Source: Abyssibacter profundi
GTDB taxonomy: Bacteria; Pseudomonadota; Gammaproteobacteria; Nevskiales; OUC007
Length of the DNA stretch: 64,000 nucleotides
Assembly (NCBI RefSeq): GCF_003151135.1
Contig: NZ_QEQK01000002.1
Span: forward strand, 81,371-145,370
Reading direction: 5' to 3'
In this document: positions 55,301-64,000 of the stretch, piece by piece
How the letters are laid out: each line of letters opens with the position of its first letter
How positions within the stretch are numbered: the stretch's first letter is position 1
Translations under genes and position numbers: made by a program
The notes under the pieces: model-generated
Databases searched by the model: none
Seen by the model: only the letters and a program-made list of their open reading frames with translations
Told to the model about the DNA's origin: nothing

Positions 55301-55596
55301 CTGACCTCGCTGAGTACGAGCTTCAGGGCGAGTCGCAGCACGTCGAAGAAGATCAACTTGCCGCTGGCGGGCAGGTCGCTGCCCAGGCCCTTATCCGTGA
55401 AGTACTGGGCAGCAGCGCAGCCGGAGTTGACGTCGGAGCAAACCGTGGAACCCAGGTTGGAGCGATAGTCGAGCGAGAACATGACCAGTGGCTCGCCGCC
55501 GGCGGCGCCAGCTGGATTCAGATAGATGTCGGTATCGTCGGCTGAGGCCGTGAGCGGCAGCAGCAGGCTGAATACAACAAAGAAGATCCGTTTCAT
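52342..55596 (-). CDS. pilY1: Type IV pilus assembly and adhesin protein PilY1
   Basis: 1084 aa from the ATG at 55596, with GGAG upstream and an immediate signal peptide (MKRIFFVVFSLLLPLTASAD); an ATG nine codons upstream overlaps the pilX stop. The C-terminal half is the PilC/PilY beta-propeller with calcium-loop-like sequences DTNGDSLLD (about 808) and DVNQDG (about 655). The N-terminal region has SLDYRSNLGSTVC in place of the DxSxS MIDAS motif of PilY1 proteins with a functional von Willebrand A domain. It is the last gene of the fimT-pilV-pilW-pilX-pilY1 run. Confidence 0.93.
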   Translation of the reverse strand: MKRIFFVVFSLLLPLTASADDTDIYLNPAGAAGGEPLVMFSLDYRSNLGSTVCSDVNSGCAAAQYFTDKGLGSDLPASGKLIFFDVLRLALKLVLSEVSGVQLGLMMNHDNKNNCEGPADRKGCSNGGYIMRGFQSLQPGDSNGSLSEFLTILNSIPTPQGNQAHSYQGKELFFEFFRYLTGQDVYNGHNGYLDFAGNSNKNLDQEFPAIDWDSRIEDTTGTTYQSPLAAATDCTSIYTINLMFQVSNQEDDSDSAITASRAAGGMGGINLSGNRNSFETVVGYLHDVDLAPASNPFGTAVPAIDGIQNVTSYFIVDPTKINNKTTAYAQAGGTERPLSLSENPEELVATLRAILDQILSVSTTFVAASVPVNVFNRASIVDNVYIALFQAFQEPRWTGNLKKLTLGPVTLADGSTELVLKDARNQPAVAGDGRIELDALTFWTDKNNLPPPDTSAGEVAERDGRHVARGAAGHKIPGFISGNPGIANGTAGARTLFYDKAGALTALDVNDTVASDLQSDLGAADLDEAKELLRFMRGLDIDVYNAPETFGTLAPREWILGDPLHSRPLPINYGARGSYSATNPAIYIAMAGNDGFLHMFRNTTTGGAESGEEVWAFAPRETMGLQKNLLANAPATGTEPPHPYTIDGAPVAITRDVNQDGTISGTGEYAWLFVGMRRAGSSYYALNVTNPESPSLMWKIDPSNSDFSELGLSFSTPQTGMVSIPDGSGGTETVPVLVFAGGYDTNKDDRSTFPPAADTKGFAIYVVNAETGALIWKARKAASTGSVNSKVYGHADMVHSIPSDVTAVDTNGDSLLDRVLVGDTGGNLWRAELAGADPSQWSVVKIAALGIDGVSGTPTKADDRRFFHPPDLVLSRDGTGQFDGVLIGSGDRADPLNYGGNVSDAFYLIKDRATAIGTATATSITHSSLPDLTSNCLQTGTEASCSVSLTTGWRFDLNRGTGEKNLARPLTFAGTVFFTTYLPPGSNQATTCGPSEGGGAFYAVNLADATAVFNFNLTDDSPNDTSGDPNSADDRAEVLKSGGIPAEVVFIPPGKILRPDLNITDAPGTNRFRTFWQRTEEAVN

Positions 55597-55619
55597 GGTG
55601 AGTCTCCGTAGCGGCGCAC

Positions 55620-56126
55620 TCATTGCTGTTTGGGCACGAGGATGACCACGCCCTCTCTGATTTCGGTCTGGCCCAGACCTTCGTCGGATTTGTCGTAAGC
55701 GCCTTCAATGGCGAACACGGCGGCGGTGAAGGCCGCCACGCTGGTATTGAGCCCGCGTGGCGGTGGGCGAAAGGCCGGGTCGGCGCGCTCGGAAGTCACG
55801 ACCACATCGCCGGCGCTGATTTCCGATGCATAGAGATTGCCAGGCAGGCTGATGGTATTGGCGTTGCAGCCGCTGACGCCGGGCGTGCAGACCTTGTAGC
55901 CGGCATTGCCAATCACCGGTGTATTGTCGGCATCGGCCACGGTGGCATCGATGACGGACTGCGCCGATTCCTGAGCCTGGATGGCCGTCTCGTCATTCCC
56001 GGCCTGGCGCAGGCCGGTTGCGCTGAATTCCACCGAGCTCAGTGCGATCAGCACGATGATGACCATCAGGATGAGCGCTGTGGGCAGCGCGAATCCGGCA
56101 GATTGTGACAAGGTCGATGTGCGCAT
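55620..56126 (-). CDS. pilX: Type IV minor pilin PilX
   Basis: 168 aa. N-terminus MRTSTLSQSAG|FALPTALILMVIIVLIAL is a prepilin-like leader and hydrophobic helix, with the Pro/Thr replacement of the usual Glu5 region that is common in PilX. SATGLRQAGNDETAIQAQES is a family block after the helix. The C-terminal part has a Cys pair (KVCTPGVSGC). Lies 2 bp after pilW and overlaps a possible early start of pilY1, in the standard minor pilin order. Helps form the pilus-initiating complex with the other minor pilins and PilY1. Confidence 0.88.
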   Translation of the reverse strand: MRTSTLSQSAGFALPTALILMVIIVLIALSSVEFSATGLRQAGNDETAIQAQESAQSVIDATVADADNTPVIGNAGYKVCTPGVSGCNANTISLPGNLYASEISAGDVVVTSERADPAFRPPPRGLNTSVAAFTAAVFAIEGAYDKSDEGLGQTEIREGVVILVPKQQ

Positions 56127-56128
56127 GG

Positions 56129-57100
56129 TCAGTTCACGAATCGAAGGCGGGCGGTATTGCGTAGCTGGACCACGGACATGGCCGTGCGGCGGTAAAAATT
56201 GTCGTTCGGTGTGAAATCACCGGCATTGGACAGCCGGTACGTCTTGGCATTGGTATAGGCGGCGTGCGGTCGTTCACTGCGAGCGAGCAGCATGATCCGG
56301 ATCGAGACCACATCGTCTATATCGGGCACGGTGTCTGCGGTGTAATACCGGTCGGCAGCGCCATTGGCATTGCTATCCACACCGTACTCGAACTGCATGC
56401 GCTCGATCCCGGGGGCAATGCATTCGGTGGAGAATGCCGGCGAGGCACCGCCCAACAGGTATTTTCGGCACAGCGTGGGGATTCCATCGCCATCGGTGGC
56501 GTGGTAATCGCGGATGAAGTAAATGGTTGGGTGGTACGCCCAGTTCGTCACGGTGCCTGCAAGCGGTGTTGCCGGCGTGGTCGACGCCGACAGCGAGCGG
56601 AACAACTGGCCTTCGGTGCCGTTGGTTTCCAAATAGGTCGTGCCTTCATCCAGCGAGGCGGCCGCCGTCGTGGCGCCGACCACACGTTTGATGGCGATGA
56701 TGTCCTGGCCGGGAACGACCTCGCCGCTGTCGATGCAGTTAAAGGCCGCGTTGGCTTCTGCGGCCGTCGGATTGTCCAGCGCTTCCAGCGGTTCGGTCAG
56801 CGTCCAGGCCCAACCGGCTGCACTGCCGCAGTCGGTCGTAATCGACAGGCTGGCGTCGCTGGTGTCGATGTCGGTGGGATCGTGGAGTTCGGTCCAGAAG
56901 CCGGTCATCTCCAGGTCGGCGGTGAGTTGGGCCATTGCAAAACGCAAATTGTCCTGCACACCCGAGACGCGCTCATCCTGGCGATAGTTGTCGGACGATT
57001 GGGTAAACACGATGCCGATACTGAGCACGACCAACAGTCCGATGACCACGGAGACCATGAGTTCGATCAGTGTAAAGCCGGTTTGCTGGCGCATGGTCAT
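56129..57100 (-). CDS. pilW: Type IV minor pilin PilW
   Basis: 323 aa, leader MTMRQQTG|FTLIELMVSVVIGLLVVL with the prepilin peptidase site and Glu5. The block SSDNYRQDERVSGVQDNLRFA after the helix is typical of PilW, and the C-terminal RRTAMSVVQLRNTARLR also fits. The ATG at 57100 overlaps the pilV stop (ATGA). Large for a minor pilin, as expected for PilW. Co-transcribed with pilV and pilX. Confidence 0.93.
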   Translation of the reverse strand: MTMRQQTGFTLIELMVSVVIGLLVVLSIGIVFTQSSDNYRQDERVSGVQDNLRFAMAQLTADLEMTGFWTELHDPTDIDTSDASLSITTDCGSAAGWAWTLTEPLEALDNPTAAEANAAFNCIDSGEVVPGQDIIAIKRVVGATTAAASLDEGTTYLETNGTEGQLFRSLSASTTPATPLAGTVTNWAYHPTIYFIRDYHATDGDGIPTLCRKYLLGGASPAFSTECIAPGIERMQFEYGVDSNANGAADRYYTADTVPDIDDVVSIRIMLLARSERPHAAYTNAKTYRLSNAGDFTPNDNFYRRTAMSVVQLRNTARLRFVN

Positions 57101-57693
57101 GAGGCGGCGATATAGGTTTGCAGGGTCAGCGTGCGGCGCAGCACATCGTCAGCACCGTAGGCCCCGGTGCCCAGTGCACAGGCCACGCTGGTATCAGCTG
57201 GCATCTCGATGGCGCCGTACCACACGACGGTCAGTTGATAGAGCCCGTCGCCTCCGCCTGCCGGACCGGTCAGGCAGGCACGGGGCGTCACCAGTCCACC
57301 CACCACATCGGTTTGTCCGCCATCGACGACCACTTCCATGGCGCCGTCGAGCACCTGCTCCCATTGCCATACATCAAAGTAGGCGAGTTCCGACGGTGAG
57401 CAGGACTGCGTGGCGCAGTTCTTCAGTGGTGACGTGCCCATCGTGCCCCCGCCGAGTCCATTGGCAGCGGCGTCCAGGTAAGCATCCAGCGCGGTGGCTG
57501 ACGCATTGGCGCGCATGCGTTCGATGAGCGACTGGCTCATCCGAGCGGCCGTGCTTCGCAGCATGGCTTCGCGCGTGTTCTTCTTGGAGACGGTTTGCAG
57601 CCCGGCCATGGACAGCACGGCGAAGGCAACGACCAGCACGGCGACAAGCACTTCGATCAGCCCTGCGCCACGTTGTGGGTAGCGCTTCAGCAT
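57097..57693 (-). CDS. pilV: Type IV minor pilin PilV
   Basis: 198 aa, leader MLKRYPQRGAG|LIEVLVAVLVVAFAVLSMAG with Glu in the conserved position. SQSLIERMRANASA is characteristic of PilV. Four cysteines (KNCATQSC, RACL, VACAL) could form disulfides. It overlaps the upstream fimT gene by 7 bp and the pilW start by 4 bp, so the operon is compact and translationally coupled. Confidence 0.92.
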   Translation of the reverse strand: MLKRYPQRGAGLIEVLVAVLVVAFAVLSMAGLQTVSKKNTREAMLRSTAARMSQSLIERMRANASATALDAYLDAAANGLGGGTMGTSPLKNCATQSCSPSELAYFDVWQWEQVLDGAMEVVVDGGQTDVVGGLVTPRACLTGPAGGGDGLYQLTVVWYGAIEMPADTSVACALGTGAYGADDVLRRTLTLQTYIAAS

Positions 57694-58256
57694 GTGTAGT
57701 CCGATCCGTCCGTTTTGGTTTCGGCGGTGCGTGGCCGGCCGGTCCAGCTAACCACCACGGCCCGGTGGTAGCCGGTCCCGCGCGGATCGCAGTAAATCAC
57801 GGTGCCATTGGTCGAGCGGCGGTTGAACGGGCGGAACACAAAGCGGCTGACGCTGGAGGAGACAACTTGGTCGTTGGTGAGTACATGCTCTCGAATCAGG
57901 GTTTCGCCACTGTCAATGACCGGTGGATCATCCTGATCGGCATTTTCGAAGACGATCCAGCCCTTGCTCCAGTCTGAGGTCGATCCGCAGGTTCCCGCGC
58001 TGGCCCGTGAGCACACCACCACGTCTCGGCCGTTTTTGATGGATTCGCTGCGTGCCAGCTGGAAGCTCATGACCACGGTGTTCAGCGTGCCTGTACGACG
58101 CCAATCGCGGATCAGATCCAGAAAGCTGGGAACGGCAATGGAGAGAATGATCGCGGCGATGGCGATGGAGATCACCAACTCGATCAGCGTGAGTCCACGG
58201 TGGCGTCCCGCCGTTGACTCCGACCATTGCTGTTGTTTGCTTTGCACTCGTTTCAC
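57687..58256 (-). CDS. fimT: Type IV minor pilin of the FimT/FimU (GspH) family
   Basis: 189 aa starting at a GTG (58256) with AGGTGG upstream; leader of 21 residues to RHRG|LTLIELVISIAIAAII. The GspH/FimT domain block SIAVPSFLDLIRDWRRTGTL and SFQLARSESIKNGRDVVVC are present, with a late Cys pair (IYCDPRG and the terminal DYTC). First gene of the minor-pilin operon. Whether it is FimT or FimU cannot be decided; FimT proteins have been linked to DNA uptake in related bacteria. Confidence 0.88.
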   Translation of the reverse strand: MKRVQSKQQQWSESTAGRHRGLTLIELVISIAIAAIILSIAVPSFLDLIRDWRRTGTLNTVVMSFQLARSESIKNGRDVVVCSRASAGTCGSTSDWSKGWIVFENADQDDPPVIDSGETLIREHVLTNDQVVSSSVSRFVFRPFNRRSTNGTVIYCDPRGTGYHRAVVVSWTGRPRTAETKTDGSDYTC

Positions 58257-58303
58257 CCCAAGTCGCCACCTGCCGGTTCCTGCAGCGACAGCCTCGCAAG
58301 ATT

Positions 58304-58320
58304 ACGACCCTAGGGGTCGT
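58304..58320. promoter_or_regulatory. Palindrome upstream of the minor-pilin operon
   Basis: ACGACCC-TAG-GGGTCGT is a perfect 7-bp inverted repeat with a 3-nt centre, 48 bp upstream of the fimT start. No T run follows on either strand, so a protein site is at least as likely as a terminator. Confidence 0.4.
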
Positions 58321-58444
58321 TAATTGGTTGCTGGATGATGAGGGGATCAGGCCACCACGACAAGCGGCGGCGGTTGGCCGTTGCCTGACGGGTGGGCTGC
58401 CCGTGTGAAAATGCCACGCATGGCTACCCCGAAACCGGATGCGT

Positions 58445-58453
58445 TGTTATACT
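58445..58453 (+). promoter_or_regulatory. Possible extended -10 promoter of tRNA-Thr
   Basis: TGT-TATACT is an extended -10 element followed by a GC-rich discriminator (TCGCCGCC), like that before tRNA-Pro. No good -35 was seen. The tRNA begins 94 bp downstream. Confidence 0.4.
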
Positions 58454-58547
58454 TCGCCGCCGCTTTTCGAGACCCCCTTCGAGCGCGCGCAAAACTGCCC
58501 GCCAGAGGCGGTGGTCAGGCTCCGAGGCGGGCAAGACAGCATCAAAC

Positions 58548-59879
<1,332 letters not shown>

Positions 59880-59889
59880 GTCAGTGGGC

Positions 59890-60354
59890 TCAGGCGGATT
59901 GTGCCGCCCGCTGCATGTCGATGTGCGGAATGCCGTCCTCGTCGTATGGGGCGGAGCAGCATTCGAAGCCCAGGGACCCGTAGAACGACTCCAGGTGGGC
60001 CTGCGCCCCTAGGGCCACAGCTTGGCCTGGCCATCGCTGGGCGCAGCGCTCGAGACCCTGTTGCATGAGCTGCCGGCCCAGACCGCTGCGCCGGGCGCTT
60101 TCGTGCACGATCACCCGGCCAATGCTCGGCTGCTTAAAACGCAGGCCTGGCCCCAGCACGCGCAGGTAGGCCACCAGTTGGCCGTCCTGCCCCAGGCCCA
60201 GCAAATGCTCCGCCTGGGCATCCAGCCCGTCGGCGTCCTGGTAGGGGCAGGTCTGCTCGACAATGAACACGGCCTCGCGCAGCGCCGTCACGGCATACAG
60301 CTCCGGCACGGAGAACGTGTCAAATGTTCTCCAGTGCCACTGCACCGTCGTCAT
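59890..60354 (-). CDS. elaA: GNAT-family acetyltransferase, ElaA-like
   Basis: 154 aa. The N-terminal ElaA-type signature is FSVPELYAVTALREAVFIVEQ then TCPYQDADGLDAQAEHLLG (about 14-53). The acetyl-CoA loop is IGRVIVHESARRSGLGRQLM (about 78-97). The substrate of ElaA proteins is not known. It starts inside the end of astB (4-bp overlap) and so is part of the ast operon; a role in arginine catabolism would be inferred only from that position. Confidence 0.85.
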   Translation of the reverse strand: MTTVQWHWRTFDTFSVPELYAVTALREAVFIVEQTCPYQDADGLDAQAEHLLGLGQDGQLVAYLRVLGPGLRFKQPSIGRVIVHESARRSGLGRQLMQQGLERCAQRWPGQAVALGAQAHLESFYGSLGFECCSAPYDEDGIPHIDMQRAAQSA

Positions 60355-61682
60355 GGGGCCTGCTGAAACGAGTAAATGCTGCCCAGGCCGAGTATGACGG
60401 TCAGCCGATCCAGCGCCTCGTGGACTTCGGTGACAAAGCCGGGGTCGGCGAGGTCGGTGAGCGTCAGGCGGTCGCGGTAATGCTGCTTCACCCAGGCTTC
60501 CAGCTCCCGGTGCAGCGCCGGCGTGAACCAGCTGTCAGGGTTGACCGCAGCCTGCTCATCTTCATTCAGCGGTACGCGCAGACGCAGACAGGCGGGCCCG
60601 CCGCCATTGCGCATGCTCTGGCGCACGTCAAAGACCGAAACCCCGTCAATCGGACCGGGCCCGTCCACCATGTCTTGGATCACCGGCCAGACGGCAGGGT
60701 GTTCCTCGCAGTCCTTGGCCACGATGAGCTGGATGCGACCGTCCGGCAGCGTGACGATTTGACTGTTAAACAGATAGCTTTGAATCGCAGCGGCCATATC
60801 GACCTGCTCGGCGGTGATGCGGACGGTGCGCAGGGGCTGGCCCAGGGCGTTGCTCAGTGCTTCCAGCGTGCCGAATTCATCGACAAACGCGTATTCGTGG
60901 TAGAGCAGCACATCGGCATGTCCAACGGCGATCACATCGTTGTGGAACACGCCTGCGGCAATGGCGTCGGGGTGCTGGCGCACGAATAAGGTGCGGTCGC
61001 TGCGCAGACGGTGCTGTCTGGCGACGGCCTCGGAGGCCAGGCGGGTTTGCCGGGCAGGAAATCGACCGGTGGCCGGGTACTGGAGATCGGCCCCGTAGAC
61101 AAACAGGCTGACACCGCAGGTGTGGTCATCAGCCGCGAAGCGTGTGTGGTTGGCGGCTCCCTCGTCGGCTAGCTGGGTGCTACGCGGCAGGGCGGGGTGA
61201 TGGGCGAAAAAACGCTCGGCGGGGAAGGTGGCCCGCAGGGCCAGCGTCGTGGTCTCGGTTTCCAGCGCGCGATGTGCCTGCGAGACCAGATTGGCTGGCG
61301 TGAAATGCACCCGGCTGTCCCAGGTGTCTGCAGAGGCTGACACCGTGGCCGCGTTGGCCGACCACATGGAAGCGGCCGAAGCCGCTGCCGAAAGCAGGCC
61401 CGGCGCATCGCGACGTGCCTGGGCCAGCACCTTAGCATCATTGCCATTGAACCCGACCTGGCGAAGGAAATGAATATCCGGCCGGGCCTGGGGCGGCAGT
61501 ACGCCCTGCAACAGCCCGAGTTCGGACACGCCGGCCATCTTGGCCAAGCCTTGAAGTGCTGCTTCGCGCGGGTTGGAGGCCTGTGCCTTGTTCGCCTGCG
61601 AGGCCAGGTTGCCGACGCCCAGCCCACCGAAGTGATGCGAGGGCCCGACCAGGCCGTCGAAGTTGGCTTCCTGGGTCTTCAT
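60351..61682 (-). CDS. astB: N-succinylarginine dihydrolase
   Basis: 443 aa. Hydrolyses N2-succinylarginine to succinylornithine, two ammonia and CO2 (second step of the AST pathway). It starts with the characteristic NFDGLVGPSHHFGGLGVGNLAS (about 7-28), and has the guanidino-modifying fold with catalytic Glu/His/Cys: the NDVIAVGHADVLLYHEYAF block and the late Cys in GGGPACLRLRVPL (about 363-375). Length is normal. Between astD (abutting stop and start) and elaA in one operon. Confidence 0.96.
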   Translation of the reverse strand: MKTQEANFDGLVGPSHHFGGLGVGNLASQANKAQASNPREAALQGLAKMAGVSELGLLQGVLPPQARPDIHFLRQVGFNGNDAKVLAQARRDAPGLLSAAASAASMWSANAATVSASADTWDSRVHFTPANLVSQAHRALETETTTLALRATFPAERFFAHHPALPRSTQLADEGAANHTRFAADDHTCGVSLFVYGADLQYPATGRFPARQTRLASEAVARQHRLRSDRTLFVRQHPDAIAAGVFHNDVIAVGHADVLLYHEYAFVDEFGTLEALSNALGQPLRTVRITAEQVDMAAAIQSYLFNSQIVTLPDGRIQLIVAKDCEEHPAVWPVIQDMVDGPGPIDGVSVFDVRQSMRNGGGPACLRLRVPLNEDEQAAVNPDSWFTPALHRELEAWVKQHYRDRLTLTDLADPGFVTEVHEALDRLTVILGLGSIYSFQQAP

Positions 61683-63200
<1,518 letters not shown>

Positions 63201-64000
63201 TCAGGCCAGCGGTAGGTAGCGCAGGCTGGCGCCGGCGCTGACATGCAGGGCTTTGGCGGCTTCAGGTGCGATGGTGATCCGCTCACCCTGATCCGCCAGT
63301 GTCGCGGTGGTGAGTGTGCAGCGAAACTCTGAGAGTTCGCGATTGCAGACCAACACACGCACGCCGTCGCTCACGGTTGCCGTGTGGCACTCGGCCACAC
63401 GGCTGCGTTTAATCGCCTTGATGTCTTCAAACAAGACGTCGACAGCTGCGCCACCGTCGAAAATATCGACATAACCCTGATAGCGGAACCCCTCGGCCTT
63501 GAGCATGCGCAGTGCCGGTTCGGTATTCGGGTGCACCATGCCGATGACCCGCTGCGCCTCTTCCGGCAGCAGGGTGGTGTAAACCGGATACCGGGGCATC
63601 AGCTCGGCGATGAATGCCTTGGTGCTCACGGCGGTCAGGTGGTCAGCGCGGGCGTACTCCATATCAAAGAACTTACGACCCAAAGCTTCCCAGAACGGAG
63701 AGTGGCCCTGCTCATCCGACCAGCCGCGCATTTCTGCAATTACGCGTTCGTTAAAGCGCTCACGGTGTTCGGCCATAAACAGGAACCGAGACTTGGAGAG
63801 CAGGGTGCCATTTCCGCCCCCGCGAAAATCGGGGTTGAGGAACAGCGTGCAAAGCTCGCTGCAGCCGGTGTAGTCATTCGAGAGGTAAAGCGTCGGAGTC
63901 TTGCGATAAACGCCCAGCTCACGCGAGGCATGAACTACCGTGCCGACCCGGTAGTTGTAGAAGGGCTCACGCATGCCCACGGCCGATTCCAGGCCACAGC
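63201..64000 (-). CDS. astA: Arginine N-succinyltransferase, 5' end outside the window (partial)
   Basis: First enzyme of the AST pathway, transferring succinyl from succinyl-CoA to arginine. The C-terminal ~266 residues are present; about 75-80 N-terminal residues lie beyond the right edge, and the frame stays open to base 64000. Conserved blocks are FYNYRVGTVVHASRELGVY, YLSNDYTGCSELCTLFLNP, RGGGNGTLLSKSRFLFMAEH, FDMEYARADHLTAVSTKAFI and DIFDGGAAVDV. It is the upstream gene of the astA-astD-astB-elaA run. Confidence 0.96.
   Translation of the reverse strand, partial: CGLESAVGMREPFYNYRVGTVVHASRELGVYRKTPTLYLSNDYTGCSELCTLFLNPDFRGGGNGTLLSKSRFLFMAEHRERFNERVIAEMRGWSDEQGHSPFWEALGRKFFDMEYARADHLTAVSTKAFIAELMPRYPVYTTLLPEEAQRVIGMVHPNTEPALRMLKAEGFRYQGYVDIFDGGAAVDVLFEDIKAIKRSRVAECHTATVSDGVRVLVCNRELSEFRCTLTTATLADQGERITIAPEAAKALHVSAGASLRYLPLA

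Overview
The window is 64 kb of GC-rich chromosome from a gammaproteobacterium. The order ispB / rplU-rpmA-obgE-proB-rpsT-murJ-ribF-lspA-ispH-(pilE, pilY1, pilX, pilW, pilV, fimT) is essentially that of Pseudomonas. The bkd operon, the arginine succinyltransferase (ast) genes and imuA-imuB-dnaE2 also fit a free-living Pseudomonas-like or Nevskiales/Salinisphaerales-like bacterium; the exact lineage cannot be read from the sequence. Nearly all of it is protein-coding. I see no IS element, prophage, rRNA, CRISPR array or replication origin.

Layout. 1-9.6 kb: an unknown exported protein; the branched-chain 2-oxoacid dehydrogenase operon (bkdA1-bkdA2-bkdB-lpdV, minus strand); a divergent alkylsulfatase lipoprotein; a TraF-like outer-membrane protein. 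9.7-16.2 kb: the SRP RNA gene (ffs), dnaX-ybaB-recR, phhB, orn, a TetR regulator divergent from a sirtuin, and a lipoprotein. 16.3-23.3 kb: a small barrel protein and an exbD, then an SOS-controlled imuA-imuB-dnaE2 mutagenesis cassette behind a perfect LexA box, then a second exbD. 23.4-31.3 kb: hisI-folE, cysS, a PyrQ-type dihydroorotase, thrS and a ZIP/permease fusion. These are five zinc enzymes, several with alphaproteobacterial sequence character, in the combination known from zinc-starvation paralog clusters. 31.4-36.6 kb: a PCuAC copper chaperone and an ATP-grasp / inactive-transglutaminase-7TM / retropepsin / AstE-like set, a proposed envelope peptide-modification module. 36.7-42.0 kb: a flavin monooxygenase and TetR operon followed by an acetolactate-synthase-like enzyme and an aldehyde dehydrogenase, with two kinds of operator-like repeat. 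42.1-50.8 kb: tRNA-Pro and the conserved ispB-to-ispH core, but without ileS and fkpB. 50.8-58.3 kb: minor pilins and PilY1 of a type IV pilus, interrupted by a thiO-like oxidase gene on the other strand. 58.5-64 kb: tRNA-Thr, astC, and the convergent elaA-astB-astD-astA run, with astA cut by the window edge.

How the genes work together: three catabolic blocks (branched-chain oxoacids, arginine, alkyl sulfates) sit beside housekeeping translation, cell-wall and isoprenoid genes. The least explained regions are the zinc-enzyme island, the ATP-grasp/7TM/retropepsin module, and the monooxygenase-TetR-ThDP enzyme-ALDH cluster.
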